A DNA stretch of 25,574 nucleotides, taken from positions 1 through 25,574 of the forward strand of contig DMSQ01000042.1 in NCBI GenBank assembly GCA_003457135.1, written 5' to 3'. Under the pieces are notes generated by a model that was not told the DNA's origin, searched no databases, and saw nothing but the letters and a program-made list of their open reading frames with translations. Of the stretch, positions 6,860 to 15,674 are shown in pieces. The translations under genes were made by a program, and so were the position numbers. This stretch comes from Prolixibacteraceae bacterium. GTDB taxonomy: Bacteria; Bacteroidota; Bacteroidia; Bacteroidales; Prolixibacteraceae. Numbering within the stretch: the first letter of the stretch is position 1; each line of letters opens with the position of its first letter.

Positions 6860-7936
6860 ATGAGCAAATCTGAATTACTTAAAAACCTTTTGCCCGGGTT
6901 CATTCCATTATTTGTCTTTATTGCAATTGACGAAATTTGGGGGACTCGTGCCGGATTGATTGCTGCACTGGCTATCGGCGTTGCCGAAATGGCCTGGATC
7001 TGGATCAAAGAAAAGCGATTTGACCGTTTTGTGTTATTTGATACCGGCTTGTTGCTGGTTTTGGGTTCGGTTTCCATTGTGCTTGATAACGATATCTTTT
7101 TTAAGCTGAAACCCGGGCTGGTCGAACTTATTCTGTGTGCTGTTCTGGCAGTTTCAGCTTTCTCGAAGCTGAATATTTTAGGACTGATGACCCAGCGATA
7201 TATGAAAGACATGGAATTGAGCAAAGAACAAATGGCGCAGTTCCGAAAAACCATGCAACTGATGTTCTTTGTTTTCCTGATCCACACTTTATTGGTTTTT
7301 TATTCGGCGTTTTACCTGTCGAACAAAGCCTGGGCTTTCATTAGCGGAGGCCTTTTCTATATTTTGTTTGCATTGGTCTTTGGGTACGAATTCATTAAAC
7401 AGAAACTGAAACTTCGCAAAAAACATATCATTCCTGACGATGAAGAATGGTTGCCCCTGGTTAACGAATTAGGTGAAATAATTGGCCAAGCTCCACGTTC
7501 GGCTTGTCACAAAGGCGAAAAACTGCTGCATCCGGTTGTGCACCTGCATGTAATAAATACCCAAAAGCATATCTATTTGCAGAAGCGGCCCTTAAATAAA
7601 CTTGTTCAGCCAGGTAAGTGGGACACTGCCGTTGGCGGACATATTTCGGCTCGCGAAACGCTCGAAACCGCTCTGAAACGTGAAGCCTGGGAGGAAATAG
7701 GCCTACAGGATTTCTCTGCCCGGTTGGTAAAAACTTACCGCTGGGACAGCGAAATCGAAGCTGAGTTGGTTTACGTGTTTGTCAGTCATGATTTTAAAAC
7801 GATTCACCTTCATTCTGACGAGGTGCTTGAAGGCAGGTTCTGGACTATTAGACAAATTGAAGCAAACCTGGGCAAAGGTATTTTTACCCCGAATTTTGAG
7901 CATGAATACAGGTTGATTAAAAAGGAAATTTTTTGA
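6860..7936 (+). CDS. YciB-like membrane domain fused to a Nudix hydrolase
   Basis: A 358-residue two-part protein. Residues 1-185 are hydrophobic with five or six membrane segments. They resemble the YciB/IspZ septation family (NLLPGFIPLFVFIAID, RAGLIAALAIGVAEMAW, LLLVLGSVSIVLDND followed by FKLKP). Residues 190-358 are a Nudix domain with a perfect box at 260-282: GHISARE...REAWEEIGL fits Gx5Ex7REUxEExGU. The preceding LVNELGEIIGQAPRSACHKGEKLLHPVVHLHV resembles the Nudix subfamily near isopentenyl-diphosphate isomerase-like proteins. The fusion would place a nucleotide- or isoprenoid-diphosphate hydrolase on the cytoplasmic face of the inner membrane. The substrate cannot be read from the sequence. 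Its stop is 3 bp from the convergent antiporter stop. Confidence 0.85.
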   Translation: MSKSELLKNLLPGFIPLFVFIAIDEIWGTRAGLIAALAIGVAEMAWIWIKEKRFDRFVLFDTGLLLVLGSVSIVLDNDIFFKLKPGLVELILCAVLAVSAFSKLNILGLMTQRYMKDMELSKEQMAQFRKTMQLMFFVFLIHTLLVFYSAFYLSNKAWAFISGGLFYILFALVFGYEFIKQKLKLRKKHIIPDDEEWLPLVNELGEIIGQAPRSACHKGEKLLHPVVHLHVINTQKHIYLQKRPLNKLVQPGKWDTAVGGHISARETLETALKREAWEEIGLQDFSARLVKTYRWDSEIEAELVYVFVSHDFKTIHLHSDEVLEGRFWTIRQIEANLGKGIFTPNFEHEYRLIKKEIF

Positions 7937-7939
7937 TTT

Positions 7940-10210
7940 TTATGCTTTTAGTATTAGAATCGAAGGAGTCTGATTAAGCCAGGGGCATTGTGAATCAACC
8001 AGTTTTTTCCACCCATCAGTTGAAATGACCATTAACTGGAATTGCCTGATGAACTCCTCGTCAATATCTTTTTCACGGTTCACCGTAATGTGGTTTGGCG
8101 CCTCCTGTTCAATTGCCCTGATGGCTTCCTTAATTTCAATGTGTTTTCTGATCGTGCCGGCAGGATCGGTCGCCGTGACCTGAGCTCCCGAGTTTTTAAT
8201 CAGTCGTTGGATATAATCAACTAAAAAACCATCCTTTTCAGTATAAAATGGTACAATAACCTGATCATAATCTCCTGTGTTTTTATCTACAAAAATTCCG
8301 ACCGGAACCTTGCTGGCTGATAGAATATTTTGAGTCCGGTCATCGAACGGCGAATTTCCGAATATTTTTTCTTTTCCTGCCACCCTATGAATCAGGCGGT
8401 CGGGGTTTACGATCCGCGTAGTATAACCCAGAATCTTTCCCAACAGGCTCCCTTCAAAAATTGACTGTCCGATACCGATCAACAACAGATCAAAGTCACC
8501 TTTATTCGTAATTTCAGTAATGTCGTGGTCAATATCATCCGAGGCCTTAAACAAGGTAGTAATTTTCTGGCTTAACAATTCCGATTCCTGAATGACCGGT
8601 TCAAAGCTTTCATTTTCATATTCATCCATGTTGTAATGGTGCAGTACATTGTTCGGGCAGAGGTGAAGGGCGGTAACCGAAGTGTTTTCTTTTTGCTTTT
8701 TCACCAGGTTATTGGCAAGTCGGAGCAAAGATCTGCCCATTTCAGGATTTCCAAACGAAAGGATAATTTTGAATTTGCTCAGGTGACTGATTTTTTCCTG
8801 TATCATGTCAGGTTTTGTCCTGAATATTCGTTCGATCAGATCCAATGCCGGGCCTGTCATTAATGTGGTGACCAGTGCCATGATGACCATCATCGAAAAA
8901 ACCTCAGGAGAAAGAATACCGAGATCGTATCCAATATTAAGCACGATGAGTTCCATTAATCCGCGTGTGTTCATCAATGCCCCAATGGTTAAGCTGTCGC
9001 GCCAGTTTTGCCCAACAAATTTTGCGGCCAGTGCACTGCCCACAAATTTTCCGGTGATAGCCACCAGAATGATCAGCCCGGTTATTTTCCAGAGATAAAT
9101 ATCGTTCAGAAGGCCGATCTGGGTACGCAATCCGGTAAAAACAAAAAAGAGGGGAAGCAACAACACCAGTGCAACATCTTCAATTTTCTGAATGAAAATG
9201 TTTCTGAATTTGGTGTTTTCAGGCATGATTGTTCCGGCCAGAAAAGCGCCGAAAAGTGCATGAATACCTATGATTTCGGTTGTATAAGAAGATATCAGCA
9301 GAGTTAGGAAAAATATGGCCACAACTTGTTTGCTCAGGTTTTCGCGCGTAGCATGTAAGTCGCCAACCCGTTTCAGGAAAGGGCGCACTACCTTAATCAT
9401 GATCAGGACATATCCGATTGAAAGCAGAATGACATAAAGTGAACTCACGAAAGATCCGGCTTTGGCAATGGCAATGATAGCTGCCAGCATACACCATGCT
9501 GTAATATCATCGGCCGCTGCGCAAGTTATTACCAAATTTCCCACGCGGGTCCTGTGCATTCCGCGTTCCTGAACAATTCGGGCAAGTACAGGAAAAGCGG
9601 TGATACTCATGGCCATTCCGAGAAACAGGCCAAAAGAAAGAAATGGTACTCCTTTGGGGGCAAAATTTTCGTAAATAAAATAGGCCAATCCTATTCCAAT
9701 GGTAAACGGAATGAGAATTCCGGCATTACTCACCACCACGGCATCTTTTACTTTACTTTGAATTACTTTCATGTCGAGTTCCATACCCACCATGAACATG
9801 AACAGGATTAACCCGACCTGACTCAAAAGGCTAAGGTTTCCCAATGAGTTTTCGGGGAAAAGAGACGATGAAAATTCGGGGAAAAGTATTCCCAGCAAAG
9901 ACGGACCTAAGGCAATACCGGCAATTATTTCGCCGATTACAGTTGGTTGGTGAATTTTCCTGAAGATGAATCCGAATACACGCGACACGATAATAATAGT
10001 AACAATTTGCGCCAAAACCAGACCAACCGGATGGGCTAAATTGTTAGCAATTGACTGAATAAACTGAGAAAAATAGGAACTCTGTAATTGTGGTTCAACC
10101 ACGAATCTTCCGGCTTCCAGAATTTTTCCCGACTGAATAATCCAGTACATCAAGGCAAAAAATACTCCCAGAATTCCAATATAAAGCAGAGTATCTTTTA
10201 TTTTCTTCAT
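7940..10210 (-). CDS. CPA2-family cation:proton antiporter with C-terminal Usp-like domain
   Basis: A 756-residue inner-membrane protein. After a first isolated helix (about 8-26), residues 60-470 form the Na+/H+ exchanger core of the CPA2/Kef group, with QPTVIGEIIAGIALGPSLLG, the paired aspartates of AAADD (231-235) in a transport helix, and GALMNTRGLMELIVLNIGYDLGI. Residues 480-756 are soluble, with sequence such as FDLLLIGIGQSI typical of universal-stress-type nucleotide-binding folds, probably two copies. There is no KTN/TrkA-N Rossmann motif, so regulation differs from KefB/C. It probably exchanges Na+ or K+ for H+ in pH or osmotic homeostasis. It is a single gene convergent with the Nudix fusion. 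Confidence 0.9.
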   Translation of the reverse strand: MKKIKDTLLYIGILGVFFALMYWIIQSGKILEAGRFVVEPQLQSSYFSQFIQSIANNLAHPVGLVLAQIVTIIIVSRVFGFIFRKIHQPTVIGEIIAGIALGPSLLGILFPEFSSSLFPENSLGNLSLLSQVGLILFMFMVGMELDMKVIQSKVKDAVVVSNAGILIPFTIGIGLAYFIYENFAPKGVPFLSFGLFLGMAMSITAFPVLARIVQERGMHRTRVGNLVITCAAADDITAWCMLAAIIAIAKAGSFVSSLYVILLSIGYVLIMIKVVRPFLKRVGDLHATRENLSKQVVAIFFLTLLISSYTTEIIGIHALFGAFLAGTIMPENTKFRNIFIQKIEDVALVLLLPLFFVFTGLRTQIGLLNDIYLWKITGLIILVAITGKFVGSALAAKFVGQNWRDSLTIGALMNTRGLMELIVLNIGYDLGILSPEVFSMMVIMALVTTLMTGPALDLIERIFRTKPDMIQEKISHLSKFKIILSFGNPEMGRSLLRLANNLVKKQKENTSVTALHLCPNNVLHHYNMDEYENESFEPVIQESELLSQKITTLFKASDDIDHDITEITNKGDFDLLLIGIGQSIFEGSLLGKILGYTTRIVNPDRLIHRVAGKEKIFGNSPFDDRTQNILSASKVPVGIFVDKNTGDYDQVIVPFYTEKDGFLVDYIQRLIKNSGAQVTATDPAGTIRKHIEIKEAIRAIEQEAPNHITVNREKDIDEEFIRQFQLMVISTDGWKKLVDSQCPWLNQTPSILILKA

Positions 10211-10354
10211 CTGTTCTCAGCTACAAAAGTTCCAGGTACTAATTTAATATCAGGGAAAATCAGGAATAAAAATAGAAGAAGTAAATCAATCAGTAACACT
10301 GCCATCCCGCCATATTAATTTATTTGTAACAAACAGGACAAATTTTGTAATAAA

Positions 10355-11074
10355 CTACCTGTTTATTTTGTATATGAAGCCGCTTTTGTATGTTTCACCA
10401 AGCGAAAGTACCAGCGGCTTTTCTGAATGATAGTAAATGTTGGTCGTTATTTTGTCGTTCGAAAAATACAGCACAGCACTCATCGAAATCAGTTCCTTTT
10501 TGTTTATACGGCAAAAGCCGGATGAAGGTAAAAGTGAAATAAGCTTTTCGAACGAAATGTTTTTCAGTTGCAGGCTGGTCCCGTTGACCAATAGTGCAGT
10601 TTTGTCGCGACTGTCAATTTCTGAAGTCCGGATATAAACCAACTGATTGACATCTAACCATGCGATTCCTTTGTCGGTATTTATCCGGAAGTGTTTGGCA
10701 GTCTTATTTTCAGGATTTATTTTTTGGACAGCTTTGGTTACAGCTTGTTGAAGACGTTCAGGTTTTATCGGTTTAATCACATAGTCAATGGCATCGAGGT
10801 CGAACGCATCGGTTGCATAATCTTTGTATGCTGTGGTAAATATGACGGGCTTACCTTTGAGCAAAGCAGCCAGTTGGAGGCCACTGATACCAGGCATTTC
10901 AATGTCGAGAATGCAAAGGTCAAATTCCAGCGCAGGAAACTCTTTCAGAAGTACCTCCGGATCGTTAAAAGCCATGACCACTTCAAGTTCGGTCATCTGT
11001 TCGCACAGTAGTTTCAGATACGAAAGACCGGGCAATTCATCGTCCAGCAGCAAGCATTTTAGCTTTGTATTCAA
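10355..11074 (-). CDS. LytTR-family response regulator
   Basis: A receiver domain (about residues 8-120) with acidic pair DDE, phospho-acceptor Asp in FDLCILDIEMPG, and the conserved Lys of DYVIKPIKPE, followed by a LytTR DNA-binding domain (about 130-240: FRINTDKGIAWLDVNQLVYIRT). No ATG precedes the receiver domain. The possible starts are TTG at 11083 (gives MICLNTKLKC) and TTG at 11074; the second puts the start at the usual distance from LLLDDE and is preferred here. Both lie inside the histidine kinase gene, so translation is probably coupled to it. Together they form a two-component system of the Bacteroidota LytS/LytR-like type; target genes are unknown. Confidence 0.93.
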   Translation of the reverse strand: MNTKLKCLLLDDELPGLSYLKLLCEQMTELEVVMAFNDPEVLLKEFPALEFDLCILDIEMPGISGLQLAALLKGKPVIFTTAYKDYATDAFDLDAIDYVIKPIKPERLQQAVTKAVQKINPENKTAKHFRINTDKGIAWLDVNQLVYIRTSEIDSRDKTALLVNGTSLQLKNISFEKLISLLPSSGFCRINKKELISMSAVLYFSNDKITTNIYYHSEKPLVLSLGETYKSGFIYKINR

Positions 11075-11810
11075 GCAGATCAATTTTTAAGTGAGCAATA
11101 TAAACGTTGGCTTCGGTAAAGTGGTCGAACTTATAATGATCGTGGTAAATAATTTTAAGCCGTTGTTCCAGCGCTTCGGTCCCAAAACCACCTTTTTCTT
11201 TTTTGATGGGTGTTTTTTCTGATATCTTATTGGCAACAGTGAGCTTAAAAGTGTTATCGTAAAACTCGAAAATGATGGATATAAAAGCGCCCTGACTCTG
11301 TAAATCAGCGTGTTTAAAGGCATTCTCAATTAAATCGGTTGAAATGAACGGGGCAAGCAGGTGCTGATGATAAAGCGGTTCGTTTTCATTAACCTTCAGT
11401 TTTACTTTCAGTTCGAACAGCGGGCTTAATTTGATTTTATTGATTTCGATGAGGTTGAGCGCGAATTCGACTTCCTGTTTGGGTGTCACGAATTTTTTAC
11501 GGCTGTCGTAAAGAATATAATCGAGTACATTGGAGAGTTTGTCCAATGCAAAGTATGTCTGATAAGCGTGTGACTGAACAGAGTTGAGAATATTCTTGAA
11601 AAGGTGCGGATTAAGCCTCGAATCCAGGTTGTCGAGATGTATCTGGTTAAACTTATCTTCCATTTCCTGATATTTTGATTCCAGTTGCAGTTTCCTTTTC
11701 ATTGACTTATTCAGCCGCATGATCAGGTAAGCAATTGAAGTGATGGAAATAAAAAGAAGAGCTATAATACCGTAAAAGACCCAAAGCGACAAATTTACCT
11801 GAGGTTCCAT
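11037..11810 (-). CDS. LytS-like (His_kinase) sensor histidine kinase
   Basis: A 257-residue kinase with one N-terminal membrane helix (about 9-31), a coiled linker (34-60), the His_kinase motif LDSRLNPHLFKNILNSVQ with His69 as the likely phosphorylation site, and a HATPase domain with N-box ENAFKHA and a GGFGTEALEQRL stretch. There is no extracellular sensor or TPR segment, so the signal must come through the membrane helix or a partner protein. Its 3' end overlaps the response regulator gene by up to 47 bp. A TACCTTTG element lies 16 bp before its ATG at 11810. Confidence 0.93.
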   Translation of the reverse strand: MEPQVNLSLWVFYGIIALLFISITSIAYLIMRLNKSMKRKLQLESKYQEMEDKFNQIHLDNLDSRLNPHLFKNILNSVQSHAYQTYFALDKLSNVLDYILYDSRKKFVTPKQEVEFALNLIEINKIKLSPLFELKVKLKVNENEPLYHQHLLAPFISTDLIENAFKHADLQSQGAFISIIFEFYDNTFKLTVANKISEKTPIKKEKGGFGTEALEQRLKIIYHDHYKFDHFTEANVYIAHLKIDLLEYKAKMLAAGR

Positions 11811-11826
11811 TCGATTTTGTTTTAAG

Positions 11827-11834
11827 CAAAGGTA
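11827..11834 (-). promoter_or_regulatory. Candidate -7 element for the two-component operon
   Basis: The minus strand reads TACCTTTG, matching TAnnTTTG, 16 bp before the histidine kinase ATG at 11810. Confidence 0.5.
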
Positions 11835-11843
11835 GTTATTTTG

Positions 11844-12080
11844 CTATAGTGTTTTATGCGTTCCGTCGCAGTAGGGCGGGTTTTTGGTTTGTTTGCACTG
11901 GCAAAGCCATGCTTCTCTTTTTTCGGCTATTTTAAAGAATACAGGAGTAAATTTTGTTCCCCGGTGCGTACCATCACAAAATGGTTGGTTAGAACTTTTT
12001 CCACATGCACACCAGGCAAACGGTCCGGGTTCAAGGGTGACTTGTGCAGGCATTTTAGCTGCAATAAATGGGTTTTCCAT
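11844..12080 (-). CDS. Double CDGSH iron-sulfur protein
   Basis: A 78-residue protein made almost entirely of two CDGSH-type [2Fe-2S] motifs: C24-x-C26...C35-D-G-T-H39 and C60-x-C62...C71-D-G-T-H75. Each has the three-Cys, one-His ligand set of the mitoNEET family. Internally duplicated small CDGSH proteins are known in bacteria and are thought to be redox or Fe-S transfer proteins; the partner is unknown. No signal peptide is visible, so it should be cytosolic. It starts 2 bp after the stop of the secreted beta-propeller gene, so the two are likely co-transcribed despite acting in different compartments. Confidence 0.93.
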   Translation of the reverse strand: MENPFIAAKMPAQVTLEPGPFAWCACGKSSNQPFCDGTHRGTKFTPVFFKIAEKREAWLCQCKQTKNPPYCDGTHKTL

Positions 12081-12082
12081 GG

Positions 12083-12910
12083 TTATTTTGGTTTTAGTTC
12101 ATAAGCCTCAACACTATTACCTGAAAATGTTGGAACCAGCACGAGGTTTTTCCCGGGAACAAAATCAATATCGGCAGTGTTCTTTTTATCCACGGTATCA
12201 AGCAACTTGATTGATTCTGGTCCTTTGGTGACGAAAATGCGGCCTTGCCAGTTCGAATAAATAAAATTTCCGTCTTTTAGTTTTTCCAGTCCGTCAACAC
12301 CACCACAATTCTCAACCAGTATTTTGATTGATTTCGTTTTGATGTCAGCTTGAAGAACCTGTGCCGTTCCGATATAAAGTTGTCCTTTTTCGGCCCATAA
12401 ACCATTCACATTTTCAAGGAGTTTATCATCGAGCCAAAGCGAAAGTTTATCATTTGCCAGGGCATAAATTTTATGATCCTGCATATCCGAAACAAACACA
12501 ATCCCATCTTCGCCGGCAGTCACATCATTCAGGAACTTAGCGTTTTCAACCTTGTAGCGTTTCGTGATTTTGGATTCTTTGACGTTAATGACCACTAATT
12601 CATCAATGTCGGCAACAAATAGGTTCCCGTTGTAAATGGCTAATCCCTTGGGCGCATTTAGCCCGGTTATCCATTTTAGGGTTTTCAATTTGCCTTCGGC
12701 GCTCAACACCGAAATAAATCCGTTGCCATCTTTTTCTGAAGGTTGTCCGTCAATATTGCTCACAAAAATATTGTTTGACGAAACATCATAAAGAACTGAT
12801 TCAGGAGTTTTTAATCCATCGGTGGTCGTCCATTGCCAGGTAAGAGTTTGAGAAATTGAGGTCAATCCCAGAAATAAGAAAACCCCCAAATAAAAGATTC
12901 GTAGTTTCAT
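12083..12910 (-). CDS. Exported SMP-30/NHL-like beta-propeller protein
   Basis: A 275-residue protein with a Sec signal peptide (about 1-20, ending SISQT). The rest consists of beta-propeller repeats of the SMP-30/gluconolactonase/NHL type: ESVLYDVSSNNIFVSNIDG, APKGLAIYNGNLFVADIDELVVI, LNDVTAGEDGIVFVSDMQDHKIYAL, VNGLWAEKGQLYIGT and DGLEKLKDGNFIYSNWQGRIF. Acidic and Asn residues that would bind the catalytic metal of SMP-30 enzymes occur at blade ends (for example NDV and SDMQDH), but a lactonase activity is not proven. It is divergent from a second secreted propeller protein at 12994, suggesting a shared regulatory region and perhaps related sugar-lactone substrates. Confidence 0.75.
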   Translation of the reverse strand: MKLRIFYLGVFLFLGLTSISQTLTWQWTTTDGLKTPESVLYDVSSNNIFVSNIDGQPSEKDGNGFISVLSAEGKLKTLKWITGLNAPKGLAIYNGNLFVADIDELVVINVKESKITKRYKVENAKFLNDVTAGEDGIVFVSDMQDHKIYALANDKLSLWLDDKLLENVNGLWAEKGQLYIGTAQVLQADIKTKSIKILVENCGGVDGLEKLKDGNFIYSNWQGRIFVTKGPESIKLLDTVDKKNTADIDFVPGKNLVLVPTFSGNSVEAYELKPK

Positions 12911-12993
12911 GCCATTAAATTTTTAATTTTGACTTGTTCTTTCATAAACAAAAGAGATTCAAATTAGTTACAACTATTATAAAAAACTTTCTC

Positions 12994-14115
12994 ATGAAAT
13001 TACTCCTAATGTGTTTGGTCAGCATTTTATTTTGTGTACAGTATGTTGAAGCTAAAAAGCATATTCTATACGTTGGAACATATACCAAGGGTATGGCCGA
13101 TGGCATTTTTGTTTATTCGTTTAACGACCGCAGCGGAAAACTGGTCAACCTTAAAATGCCGGCAATCAGCAATAATCCATCCTTTCTCACTGTTTCAGGA
13201 GATAAAAAATACCTTTATGCTGTAGGCGAAGTCGCTGATCCGGAAAATGACCATAGCGGAGGTGTTTCAGCTTTCAGGATTGAAGAGAACGGAAAACTTT
13301 CCTTTCTGAACCATGTACAAACGCATGGTGCAAACCCCTGTCATGTTTGCCTTTCGCCTGATAGTAAAAAACTGGTTGCCTCAAACTATACCGGTGGGAA
13401 CCTATCGCTTTTTAACGTTTTGCCCAATGGAAGCCTGACTGCACTGATGCAGAAAATACAGCATACCGGAAGTGGCCCCTTCCCCGGTCGCCAAACTGAA
13501 CCTCACGCTCATTCGGCACAATTCGATGCTTCAGGGAAGCTATTATTTGCTGCAGATTTGGGTACTGACGAATTAAAAATTTATAGTGTGGGTACGGGCG
13601 AAAATCCACTGAAGCCCGATTCACAACCCTTTGTAAAGCTATCGCCTGGCTCAGGTCCGCGTCATTTTGATTTTTCGGCTGACGGACGTTTTATTTATGT
13701 CATTCATGAGTTAAGTTCTACTGTTACTGTTTTAATGAAATATGGCGGCGAATGGAAGACAATCCAAACCATCAAAACGCTGCCCAAAGATTTTGAAGGC
13801 GAAAGCTGGTGTGCCGATATCCATTTGTCAGCCGATGGCCGATTTGTTTACGGGTCGAACCGTGGCCATAACAGTATTGCTGTTTTTACGCGCGATAATA
13901 CCAGCGGAAAACTGGATTTGGTGCAGACCGTTTCGGTTGAAGGCAACTGGCCCCGGAATTTCACTATCGACCCTACCGGGCAATTTTTACTGGTCGCCAA
14001 TCAAAAAAGCAACGATATCACTGTTTTCAGGATTGATGAAGCCTCAGGAAAACTGAAATATACCGGAATAAAAGTTCCAAACGAATCGCCTGTTTGTTTG
14101 CAGTTTATGAAGTAA
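12994..14115 (+). CDS. Exported lactonase-family (YbhE/PF10282-type) beta-propeller
   Basis: A protein of 373 residues when started at ATG 12994, where a clean signal peptide begins (MKLLLMCLVSILFCVQYVEA). A longer frame from TTG 12934 would put about 20 charged residues in front of the signal and is rejected. The mature protein has the seven-bladed lactonase pattern: HILYVGTYTKGMADGIFVY at its start, PHAHSAQFDASGKLLFAADLGTDEL, GSGPRHFDFSADGRFIYVIHE and WPRNFTIDPTGQFLLVANQKSNDITVF, with repeated SGKL turns. The family includes cytosolic 6-phosphogluconolactonase (Pgl), but a secreted version more likely acts on unphosphorylated or extracellular sugar lactones. The substrate is inferred only. 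Confidence 0.88.
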   Translation: MKLLLMCLVSILFCVQYVEAKKHILYVGTYTKGMADGIFVYSFNDRSGKLVNLKMPAISNNPSFLTVSGDKKYLYAVGEVADPENDHSGGVSAFRIEENGKLSFLNHVQTHGANPCHVCLSPDSKKLVASNYTGGNLSLFNVLPNGSLTALMQKIQHTGSGPFPGRQTEPHAHSAQFDASGKLLFAADLGTDELKIYSVGTGENPLKPDSQPFVKLSPGSGPRHFDFSADGRFIYVIHELSSTVTVLMKYGGEWKTIQTIKTLPKDFEGESWCADIHLSADGRFVYGSNRGHNSIAVFTRDNTSGKLDLVQTVSVEGNWPRNFTIDPTGQFLLVANQKSNDITVFRIDEASGKLKYTGIKVPNESPVCLQFMK

Positions 14116-14166
14116 AATTACTTACCGGACAGTTTATAAGATTTAATCTCTAATTAGTAAAAAGGG

Positions 14167-14673
14167 TTAATGTTTTTGGTGCAAAATTTTTTCTGTAAAA
14201 GCAAGCATAAGAGCTGAAAATAAAAATACAACATGAATTATTACTTGCCACATTACATGCTCAGATTCATGATTTTTAATATTTATAAATGTTTGTAGCA
14301 GATGAATACCTGATACACCAACTAACGAACCGGCTAATTTTACTTTTAATGAACCGGCATCAATTTTTTGAAGCCATTCCGGTTTATCTTCATGCGCATC
14401 AATATTAAGCCGGCTGACAAAAGTTGAATAACCACCAATGATAACCATTACAAGAAGATTGGCTACCATCGTTATATCAACCAAAGTAAGTACTCCAAGC
14501 ATCAATACCGTCTCACTAATTTCATTTATGTTTGCACTGAGATGAACCAATTCAACTAAATATTTGTATGCGTATAACATTCCACCTAAAATAAGACCTG
14601 CATACAATGGTGCTTGTATCCACCGACTTGAGAAAATTATTTTCTCAAATACTACTTCAAATTTGCTGCTCAT
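14167..14673 (-). CDS. YqhA/UPF0114-family membrane protein
   Basis: A 168-residue inner-membrane protein using ATG 14673 (MSSKFEVVFEKIIFSSRW). A longer frame from 14742 overlaps the upstream terC gene and adds a non-homologous stretch. Four membrane segments are visible (about 17-37, 53-75, 109-128, 138-158). The pattern FEKIIFSSRWIQAPLYAGLILGGMLYAYKY and VDITMVANLLVMVIIGGYSTFVS is typical of the YqhA (TIGR00645) family, of unknown function. It lies 10 bp downstream of terC and is presumably in the same operon; no mechanism can be inferred beyond membrane or envelope stress context. Confidence 0.88.
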   Translation of the reverse strand: MSSKFEVVFEKIIFSSRWIQAPLYAGLILGGMLYAYKYLVELVHLSANINEISETVLMLGVLTLVDITMVANLLVMVIIGGYSTFVSRLNIDAHEDKPEWLQKIDAGSLKVKLAGSLVGVSGIHLLQTFINIKNHESEHVMWQVIIHVVFLFSALMLAFTEKILHQKH

Positions 14674-14683
14674 AATTATTCTA

Positions 14684-15601
14684 TTATAAATTTTTATTCT
14701 TAAACAGTACAGAAGACAAAACTGATATAAGTAGTATTCCAAGGATAGTTAAAAGAGAGTACGCTATTGGGATTTTATAAAAACCGGCAATGATCATTTT
14801 AACTCCTACAAAAACCAGAATAGCTGATAAACCATATTTGAGATAGTGAAAATATTTAGTTATTCCGGCAAGGGCAAAGTATAGCGCCCTCAAACCCAGA
14901 ATTGCGAAAACATTGGAAGTGAAGATGATAAACGTGTCATTCGAAATTGCCAGAATAGCCGGTATCGAATCGACAGCAAATATTAAGTCGGTAAATTCGA
15001 CAATCAACAATACAATAAACAATGGAGTTGCAACTGTTTTCGAACTAATTTTAACGAAAAATTTACCCTCATACATTTGGTCAGTGACCGGAAAGAACTT
15101 TTTGAATAACCTGACCAGTGGATTTTTATCCGGCGCTATTTCTCCTTCTTTCTGGATCACCATTTTTATTCCCGTCAATATCAGGAATGCCCCAAAAATG
15201 TATATAATCCAGTGAAATTTTGTGATGAGCGCAACTCCCGCAAAAATGAATACCGCTCGCATAATCAACGCCCCCAGAATGCCCCAGAACAGAACTTTAT
15301 GCTGATATCTGGGATTCACATGGAAGTATGAAAACAGCATGATAAAGACAAATAAATTATCAACACTTAACGATTTTTCTATCAAATATCCGGCTAAAAA
15401 TTCAAGGGCTTTTTCTTCCCCCATGAAAACATAGATTCCATAATTGAAAATAAAAGCCAGTGAAATCCAGAGAGCGCTCCAAATAAGAGCTTCTTTAATC
15501 TTTACTTCGTGCGATTTACGATGAAATACTCCTAAATCAATTGCAAGCAATAGGATTACAAAAGCAATAAACCCTAACCAAACATATAAATTAACAACCA
15601 T
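14684..15601 (-). CDS. TerC/Alx-family integral membrane protein
   Basis: A 305-residue membrane protein with about nine helices. TerC family hallmarks are FLAGYLIEKSLSVDNLFVFIMLF (68-90) with Glu75 and Asp81, and VEFTDLIFAVDSIPAILAIS (201-220) with Glu202, Asp205 and Asp211. TerC/Alx proteins are known for tellurite resistance, pH response and, in several bacteria, Mn2+ export or metalation of exoenzymes. A Mn2+-related role is therefore plausible. Upstream of YqhA; a VTT protein and a TerB-like protein follow further along the same strand. Confidence 0.95.
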   Translation of the reverse strand: MVVNLYVWLGFIAFVILLLAIDLGVFHRKSHEVKIKEALIWSALWISLAFIFNYGIYVFMGEEKALEFLAGYLIEKSLSVDNLFVFIMLFSYFHVNPRYQHKVLFWGILGALIMRAVFIFAGVALITKFHWIIYIFGAFLILTGIKMVIQKEGEIAPDKNPLVRLFKKFFPVTDQMYEGKFFVKISSKTVATPLFIVLLIVEFTDLIFAVDSIPAILAISNDTFIIFTSNVFAILGLRALYFALAGITKYFHYLKYGLSAILVFVGVKMIIAGFYKIPIAYSLLTILGILLISVLSSVLFKNKNL

Positions 15602-15674
15602 AACTTGATTTTATAACAGATACTTAAATAATACAGAATTTCCAGTCAATATTTTTTCAATCCATTCATAGAAC

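Noticed and set aside
12934..12993. TTG start for the lactonase gene
   Set aside because: It would place about 20 charged residues before a well-formed signal peptide that starts at ATG 12994.
14674..14742. 23-residue N-terminal extension of the YqhA protein
   Set aside because: It overlaps the 3' end of terC and has no family similarity; ATG 14673 gives the normal start.
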